Origin: an uncultured Clostridiaceae bacterium
Lineage (GTDB): Bacteria > Bacillota > Clostridia > Lachnospirales > Lachnospiraceae
Length of the DNA stretch: 10,085 bases
Assembly (NCBI GenBank): GCA_958441075.1
Contig: CAUCBQ010000078.1
Coordinates: forward strand, 1-10,085
Reading direction: 5' to 3'
Under the pieces are notes generated by a model that had not been told where the DNA came from, did no database searches, and worked only from the letters and a program-made list of their open reading frames with translations. Each line of letters opens with the position of its first letter. Within the stretch, counting starts at the first letter, position 1. Both the position numbers and the translations under genes were made by a program. Positions 6,000 to 10,085 of the stretch are shown here, piece by piece.

Positions 6000-7247
6000 T
6001 CATTTCCTCCATAAAGCCTTTTCCGCTAGCTTTGTAAGCACCTTCTGCACCCTCTTTACATCCTCATAAGGCACAGATTCATTGGGTTTATGAGCCAGCT
6101 CCAGGCTGCCGGGGCCATAGGACATACAGTTATGGTTCCCCAACGTACCTGCAATCACCGCTGTATCTGTATAACCGTTAAATGCACCTGCTGCTGCCTC
6201 TTTTCCGGTTACATCTTTTACTGTTTCCTTCAGACAGGCCAGCAGCGGCGAAGCAGGATCTTTTTCCACATAGGGCCTGTCTCCTGTAATCACATAGCTC
6301 CCCTTTACTCCCGGAATCTCCTCCTCTGCTCTTTTTACAGCCCGCTCTACCATAGCGCAGGCAGCTTTTGTATTTACCGGAGGCACCAGACGCATATCAA
6401 TCCACACCTTACAGCTGTCCGGCACCACATAGGGCCTGTATCCGCCCTGAATCTGACCAAAAGTAACTGTAGAAATCCCCAGATCATGGTGAGAAGGACA
6501 GGCGGCAATCTCCTTTCGTATGTTGCTTATAACCTCTGCCATAGCCGCAATGGCGTCTGCCCCCTTCCATGGATTGCTGGCATGGGCGGTAATGCCTGTA
6601 ATTGTCAGTTCAAACCAGGTTCGTCCCTTGTGAGCCACCTGAATCTGACCGTCTGTAGGCTCTGTATCCAGAATCCAGTCCTCCTCTGTAACCCAGCCGG
6701 AACGGATGGCCTGCTCCACGCCCCGCATAAAATCCTCTTCATCTACAGTGCAGATCATGGAAAATGACCGCTCCGGAAGCTCTCCTCTCTTCCCGGTCTC
6801 CCGTACCTGAGCCTCAAAAGCCGTCAGGGCGCAGGCCAGACCGGACTTCATATCGCAGGCCCCTCTTCCGTACAGGCGGAGCACCGGCCTTCCATTCTCC
6901 TCTTCTTCACATACTACAGCGCCTAACGGCGGCGTCTTTTCATCCCAGCCGCCGCCCAGCATCACTGTATCCATATGGCATATGTAAACCAGACCCGCTT
7001 CTCTGGTCTTTCCCGGTATCCGTGCCATCACATTAAACCGTCCCGGAAGTACCTCTTCCCGTACCACCTTCATCTGTTCTGACAGGGAACCTCCCTGACT
7101 TTCACAGCACTGGCATAAATACTCATAAACCCAGCTTCCAAGCTCTCCTTCATAGGCTCCGGGATCTGAGCTGTCTATGGACACCAGTTTTTTTGTCAGC
7201 TCCCAGGCACGTTCCTCCCAATCCGTATTATTTTCAAATACCATCAT
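6000..7247 (-). CDS. M20-family metallopeptidase/deacylase (ArgE/DapE/ACY1 type)
   Basis: A 415-residue zinc-dependent amidohydrolase that cleaves an N-acyl or peptide bond of small substrates in the cytoplasm. All five metal ligands and the catalytic Glu are visible: ICHMDTV (His91, Asp93), GRGACDMKSG (Asp132), TVDEED (catalytic Glu170, ligand Glu171), DTEPT (Glu196) and SLELAHKPNE (His386). The lid or dimerisation domain lies between, with HKGRTWFELTITGITAHAS typical of the family. The zinc chemistry is secure; the substrate (acetylornithine, succinyl-diaminopimelate, or a dipeptide) is not, and no arginine or lysine pathway gene is adjacent. The open frame extends upstream to 7400, but ATG 7247 is chosen because GGGAGG lies 9 nt before it and a TTGTAT/TATAAT promoter occupies 7284-7312. 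The extra 51 residues have no family resemblance. Confidence 0.9.
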   Translation of the reverse strand: MMVFENNTDWEERAWELTKKLVSIDSSDPGAYEGELGSWVYEYLCQCCESQGGSLSEQMKVVREEVLPGRFNVMARIPGKTREAGLVYICHMDTVMLGGGWDEKTPPLGAVVCEEEENGRPVLRLYGRGACDMKSGLACALTAFEAQVRETGKRGELPERSFSMICTVDEEDFMRGVEQAIRSGWVTEEDWILDTEPTDGQIQVAHKGRTWFELTITGITAHASNPWKGADAIAAMAEVISNIRKEIAACPSHHDLGISTVTFGQIQGGYRPYVVPDSCKVWIDMRLVPPVNTKAACAMVERAVKRAEEEIPGVKGSYVITGDRPYVEKDPASPLLACLKETVKDVTGKEAAAGAFNGYTDTAVIAGTLGNHNCMSYGPGSLELAHKPNESVPYEDVKRVQKVLTKLAEKALWRK

Positions 7248-7283
7248 ATTCAGCTTCCTCCCAATATCTTTTCCATTACTGCT

Positions 7284-7312
7284 ATTATAGGCTTCCTTCT
7301 CCGGTAATACAA
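7284..7312 (-). promoter_or_regulatory. Sigma-A-like promoter of the M20 peptidase gene
   Basis: On the minus strand TTGTAT (7312-7307) and a perfect TATAAT (7289-7284) are 17 bp apart. Initiation near 7277 would give a leader of about 30 nt carrying GGGAGG before ATG 7247. The position inside the upstream extension of the open frame argues against the ATG at 7400. Confidence 0.75.
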
Positions 7313-7370
7313 TACCGCAAAGCTCTTCCGGTATAAATCTGGCCGCGTATTTTGTGAACACATTTCCTGT

Positions 7371-7395
7371 AAATGTCCACAGCCTGCGGACATTT
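7371..7395. promoter_or_regulatory. Inverted repeat between the divergent peptidase and yitT genes, possible operator
   Basis: AAATGTCC (7371-7378) and GGACATTT (7388-7395) form a perfect 8-bp inverted repeat with 9 bp between. It lies 58 bp upstream of the peptidase -35 and 42 bp upstream of the yitT -35, so one bound regulator could act on both genes. No T run follows on either strand, so it is not a terminator. No regulator gene is present in the window. Confidence 0.45.
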
Positions 7396-7437
7396 GCCAC
7401 AACCTTTTCATTGTACCTGTTTTAGTAAAAAAGGTGG

Positions 7438-7466
7438 TTGCACTTGTAGTGAAACACGCTTATTAT
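7438..7466 (+). promoter_or_regulatory. Promoter candidate for the YitT-family gene
   Basis: TTGCAC (7438-7443) is followed after 17 bp by TATTAT (7461-7466), 5 of 6 to the -10 consensus; the -35 keeps only the TTG. Initiation near 7473 would leave 27 nt before ATG 7500 or 60 nt before ATG 7533. Confidence 0.55.
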
Positions 7467-7532
7467 ATGGTTGGATCAAAATGCAGGTTTTGACTGAAAA
7501 TGAGTATTAAAAAGGAGGTTTATTCTTTCGTT

Positions 7533-8396
7533 ATGAAAGAAATCAAAAATCCATTCTGGCGCATAGCCGCTGAATATGGAACTATCACAATCAGTATCTG
7601 GATCATGGTGGTAGGAATCTATTTTTTCAAATTTCCAAACCACTTCGCTTTTGGCGGAATCACCGGCTTTTCCACTGTTATCAGTGAAATAACCCACTGG
7701 TCAGCCAGTGATTTTACCTTCATTACAAATATGGCCCTTCTGGTTCTTGGCTTTATCTTTCTCGGAAGAAGCTTTGGACTGAAAACCGTTTATGCCACGG
7801 TTGTTATGTCTGTAAGCCTTTCTCTGCTGGAGCGTATTTACCCACTGACAAAGCCTCTGACCTCAGAGCCTCTTCTGGAGCTGATGTTTGCAATTTTCCT
7901 GCCGGCCATCGGAACCGCTATCCTGTTTAACATCGGAGCATCCAGCGGCGGTACGGATATCATTGCCATGATTATGAAAAAACATACCAGTATGAATATA
8001 GGCACCGTACTGATGCTGGTAGATGTGGCCTCTGTCCTTGCTTCCTTTTTCATCTTTGATGCGGAAACCGGACTGTTCTCCACCATCGGCCTCGCAGCCA
8101 AGTCCCTTGTAATCGATGATGTAATCGAAAATATCAATCTCTGCAAATGTTTTAATATCATCTGCGACAATCCCGATCCCATCTGTGATTACATTATCCA
8201 TACCCTAAACCGCAGCGCCACGGTCTACCATGCTGAGGGAGCATTTTCCCACAATGACAAAACCGTAATTATGACTACCATGAAGCGCAGTCAGGCATTA
8301 AAGCTGCGCAACTATATCAGAAAAATTGAGCCCACCGCCTTTATGCTGATTTCCAATTCCAGTGAGATTGTAGGAAAAGGCTTTCTGACAAGCTGA
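7533..8396 (+). CDS. YitT family integral membrane protein (DUF161 + DUF2179)
   Basis: A 287-residue polytopic membrane protein of the YitT family, whose transport or sensing role is not settled. About five hydrophobic segments are visible (roughly residues 12-32, 62-80, 86-104, 116-137 and 155-178). The family motif GASSGGTDIIA lies at 135-145. A C-terminal cytoplasmic DUF2179 domain (about 228-284) contains EGAFSHNDKTVIMTTMKR and ends KIEPTAFMLISNSSEIVGKGF. Length is typical. The start is uncertain. ATG 7533 is chosen because AAAGGAGG (7511-7518) precedes it, though at a long 14-nt spacing. ATG 7500 has no good ribosome binding site and would add 11 residues (MSIKKEVYSFV). It is divergent from the M20 peptidase and followed by a long hairpin before rpoN, so it is probably monocistronic. 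Confidence 0.88.
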   Translation: MKEIKNPFWRIAAEYGTITISIWIMVVGIYFFKFPNHFAFGGITGFSTVISEITHWSASDFTFITNMALLVLGFIFLGRSFGLKTVYATVVMSVSLSLLERIYPLTKPLTSEPLLELMFAIFLPAIGTAILFNIGASSGGTDIIAMIMKKHTSMNIGTVLMLVDVASVLASFFIFDAETGLFSTIGLAAKSLVIDDVIENINLCKCFNIICDNPDPICDYIIHTLNRSATVYHAEGAFSHNDKTVIMTTMKRSQALKLRNYIRKIEPTAFMLISNSSEIVGKGFLTS

Positions 8397-8409
8397 TACT
8401 GAAATTTTC

Positions 8410-8452
8410 CGCGCCTCTTTTAAGCTTTGCGAGAAAGAGGCGCGCTGTATTT
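8410..8452 (+). terminator. Long hairpin terminator after the YitT-family gene
   Basis: CGCGCCTCTTT (8410-8420) pairs perfectly with AAAGAGGCGCG (8434-8444), an 11-bp stem with a 13-nt loop, starting 13 nt after the stop codon. The following tract CTGTATTTT is only moderately T-rich, so termination may be incomplete. Confidence 0.75.
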
Positions 8453-8456
8453 TCCA

Positions 8457-8485
8457 TTCAAAAACAGGGGGATCTGTGGTATACT
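8457..8485 (+). promoter_or_regulatory. Promoter candidate for rpoN
   Basis: TTCAAA (8457-8462, 4 of 6) and TATACT (8480-8485, 5 of 6) are separated by 17 bp, directly after the yitT terminator. Initiation near 8492 gives a leader of about 30 nt with AGAAGG 8 nt before the rpoN ATG. Confidence 0.55.
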
Positions 8486-8521
8486 TAAAACAATCATATC
8501 TTACGAAAGAAGGTGCTTTTC

Positions 8522-9904
8522 ATGGATCTGAAGCTCCAAACCAAACAGACTCAGACCCTATCCCAACGCATGATACAGTCTGCGGAGATCCTGCAGATGA
8601 CCGCCCAGGAGTTAAACACATATATCAATGAGACAGCACTGGAAAATCCTGTGATGGAAATATCCGATTCCTCTGCCGGAGGGCCGGAGCGGGAATCCAT
8701 TGAACAGCAGCAGTGGCTTAATTCCTTTAATGAAGAAAATTATTATCTTTACCAGCGGCAGAACAATGACGACGACTATGATTTTAAGGACACCTGGAAT
8801 ATTGATACAGATGACGGGGAAACTCTGGAAGACTATCTGTGGTCTCAGCTGATCTCTGAGGATTTTTCTGCTGAAGATACACAGATTATCCGCTATATGC
8901 TTGAATCCCTGGATGACAGAGGCTATCTCACCGAATCTCCGGAAGATATCGCAGCTGATTTTAAAACAGATGAAAACCATATCCTTAAGCTGCTTTCACA
9001 GCTTCAGGAACTGGACCCTGCGGGAGTCTGTGCCCGGAACCTGGAAGAATGCCTGAATCTCCAGCTGGAACGCCGGGGCCTTCTTACCCCTGTGATGAAA
9101 ACGCTGACCTGCCAGTGTCTGGAAATGATTGCAAAAAACCAGATCCCGGCTATTGCCAGAAAGCTCCGCCTGTCTCCTGCAGAAGCCGCAGGCTGCTGCC
9201 AGATTATCCGTTCCCTGAACCCCAAGCCCGGAATGTCATTTTCCAGCCGTGAACAGCTCCGCTATATTATACCGGATATCACCATTGTCAAATTTAAAGA
9301 TCATTTCGACATCCTTTTAAATGAAGCCATGTATCCCACCATTGAGATCAGCAGCTACTACCGGAAAATGAGTCAGGAACCAGAGTCTGATGAGGTCAGA
9401 GACTATCTGGGAAACAAGCTTCGTCAGGCAGAATGGATTCGCCAATGCATTGCCCAGAGAAGCCGTACCCTGATGGATGTATCCAAAGCTGTTTTAGAAC
9501 ATCAGGAAGCCTTCTTTTCAAAAGGCCCCACCCACCTTCTGCCCCTTCGCATGACGGATATTGCAGAGCAGCTGGGAATCCATGAGTCCACTGTCAGCAG
9601 GGCGGTAAGCCATAAGTACCTCCAGTGCTCCTGGGGCGTATATCCCTTAAGCTTTTTCTTTTCACGCTCCGTTTCCCGCAGTGAAAATGGGTTAAACTCT
9701 GCCTCTCAGGGTATTAATGCCGCAGCTATCAAGCTGGCTCTCAGAGAAATTATCGCAGGAGAAGACCCCAAAAAGCCCTACAGCGACCGGCTCCTGAGTG
9801 AAAAACTGGCCTCTCAGGGTATCACTATCTCCCGAAGAACCATTGCAAAATACAGAGAAGAGGAAGGAATTCTGGACGCCAGCGGACGAAAGGAATACCT
9901 TTAA
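8522..9904 (+). CDS. rpoN: RNA polymerase sigma-54 factor
   Basis: Sigma-54, which directs RNA polymerase to -24/-12 promoters and needs an ATP-hydrolysing enhancer-binding protein to open them. The 460-residue product has all expected parts. Region I is Gln/Leu-rich (LKLQTKQTQTLSQRMIQSAEILQM, about residues 3-26, then ENPVME). Region II is acidic (NDDDYDFKDTWNIDTDDGETLEDYL). The core-binding region follows (about 115-300, including LDPAGVCARNLEECL). The helix-turn-helix is at about 343-366 (MTDIAEQLGIHESTVSRAVSHKY). The RpoN box is SRRTIAKYRE (437-446), which reads the -24 element. ATG 8522 is preferred over the in-frame GTG 8513 because AGAAGG (8508-8513) sits 8 nt before the ATG and the product then begins MDLKLQ as in other sigma-54 proteins. 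No enhancer-binding protein or clear -24/-12 promoter is seen nearby, so its targets lie elsewhere. Confidence 0.96.
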   Translation: MDLKLQTKQTQTLSQRMIQSAEILQMTAQELNTYINETALENPVMEISDSSAGGPERESIEQQQWLNSFNEENYYLYQRQNNDDDYDFKDTWNIDTDDGETLEDYLWSQLISEDFSAEDTQIIRYMLESLDDRGYLTESPEDIAADFKTDENHILKLLSQLQELDPAGVCARNLEECLNLQLERRGLLTPVMKTLTCQCLEMIAKNQIPAIARKLRLSPAEAAGCCQIIRSLNPKPGMSFSSREQLRYIIPDITIVKFKDHFDILLNEAMYPTIEISSYYRKMSQEPESDEVRDYLGNKLRQAEWIRQCIAQRSRTLMDVSKAVLEHQEAFFSKGPTHLLPLRMTDIAEQLGIHESTVSRAVSHKYLQCSWGVYPLSFFFSRSVSRSENGLNSASQGINAAAIKLALREIIAGEDPKKPYSDRLLSEKLASQGITISRRTIAKYREEEGILDASGRKEYL

Positions 9905-9912
9905 AGACATCA

Positions 9913-9934
9913 GGGGATGATTCCCCCGGATTTT
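9913..9934 (+). terminator. Weak hairpin after rpoN
   Basis: GGGGA (9913-9917) pairs with TCCCC (9922-9926) around TGAT, followed by CGGATTTTG. The stem is short and the T tract brief and displaced, so some read-through toward the tRNA is likely. It is the only terminator-like structure in the 129-nt gap after rpoN. Confidence 0.35.
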
Positions 9935-9966
9935 GAAAGATTTTTTAAAATATTTTACCAAAAGAC

Positions 9967-9995
9967 TTGACAGTTTACAAAAAAAAGGGTAGAAT
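9967..9995 (+). promoter_or_regulatory. Strong sigma-A promoter of the tRNA-Phe transcript
   Basis: A perfect TTGACA (9967-9972) lies 17 bp before TAGAAT (9990-9995), 5 of 6 to TATAAT, with an A-rich spacer. Initiation near 10002 leaves about 30 nt of 5' leader for processing before the tRNA. It is the best -35/-10 pair in the window, as expected for a stable-RNA gene. Confidence 0.85.
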
Positions 9996-10033
9996 ATCAC
10001 CGTTGTCAGCGATTCATTATCACTGATACGGAT

Positions 10034-10085
<52 letters not shown>

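Noticed and set aside
6090..6767. Plus-strand open frame opposite the M20 peptidase
   Set aside because: The minus-strand gene has all zinc ligands in order, and the opposite frame is Cys/His-rich in an irregular way with no domain.
7248..7400. 51-residue N-terminal extension of the M20 peptidase open frame
   Set aside because: The sequence lacks family resemblance, and TTGTAT-17-TATAAT at 7284-7312 plus GGGAGG before ATG 7247 place both transcription and translation starts downstream.

Overview
The window looks like chromosome of an endospore-forming Lachnospiraceae-type member of the Clostridia. The support is a yyaC-type sporulation gene, a DUF5711 gene and a LysM gene of kinds known mainly from that family, a ROK glucokinase with the Firmicutes zinc motif, purine-rich GGAGG-type ribosome binding sites and moderate GC. 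Taxonomy is inferred from gene content only; no search was run. Genes run in two divergent blocks that part near 7250-7500.

Leftward block (minus strand, read from 7247 down to 1): an M20 metallopeptidase (7247-6000); a sugar-phosphate nucleotidyltransferase (5922-5002) with its own sigma-A-like promoter and paired AATGaCATT palindromes; yyaC (4911-4312), preceded by a forespore (sigma-F/G-like) promoter candidate and followed by a strong terminator; a hairpin-rich spacer (about 4150-4230); a three-gene set of LysM membrane protein (4133-2988), DUF5711 membrane protein (2919-1630) and glucokinase glcK (1589-645), closed by a terminator at 574-614; and finally the start of a secreted repeat-rich surface protein that begins at 444 and runs off the left edge.

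Rightward block (plus strand): a YitT-family membrane protein (7533-8396) ending in a long hairpin, sigma-54 rpoN (8522-9904), and a tRNA-Phe cut by the right edge (10034-10085) behind a near-consensus promoter.

The most unusual locus is at 1-511. The surface-protein gene has a signal peptide, then a run of ten G on the coding strand (255-264), then a Ser/Glu/Gly-rich region built of 45-bp (15-residue) repeats. As read here, G10 throws the ribosome out of the repeat frame to a stop at 205-207. Eight or eleven G would restore a frame that stays open to the window edge. This is the layout of a phase-variable (contingency) gene, although a sequencing error in the homopolymer would look the same. 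Its promoter carries a direct repeat, TGTAAC-N5-TGTAAC, that matches the WalR/VicR box pattern and sits where an activator would replace the -35 element. Together these suggest an envelope-stress-controlled, switchable surface protein. The LysM protein is also unusual: its cytoplasmic half resembles an MPN/JAB domain without the metal-binding histidines, joined through one membrane helix to an outside LysM domain.
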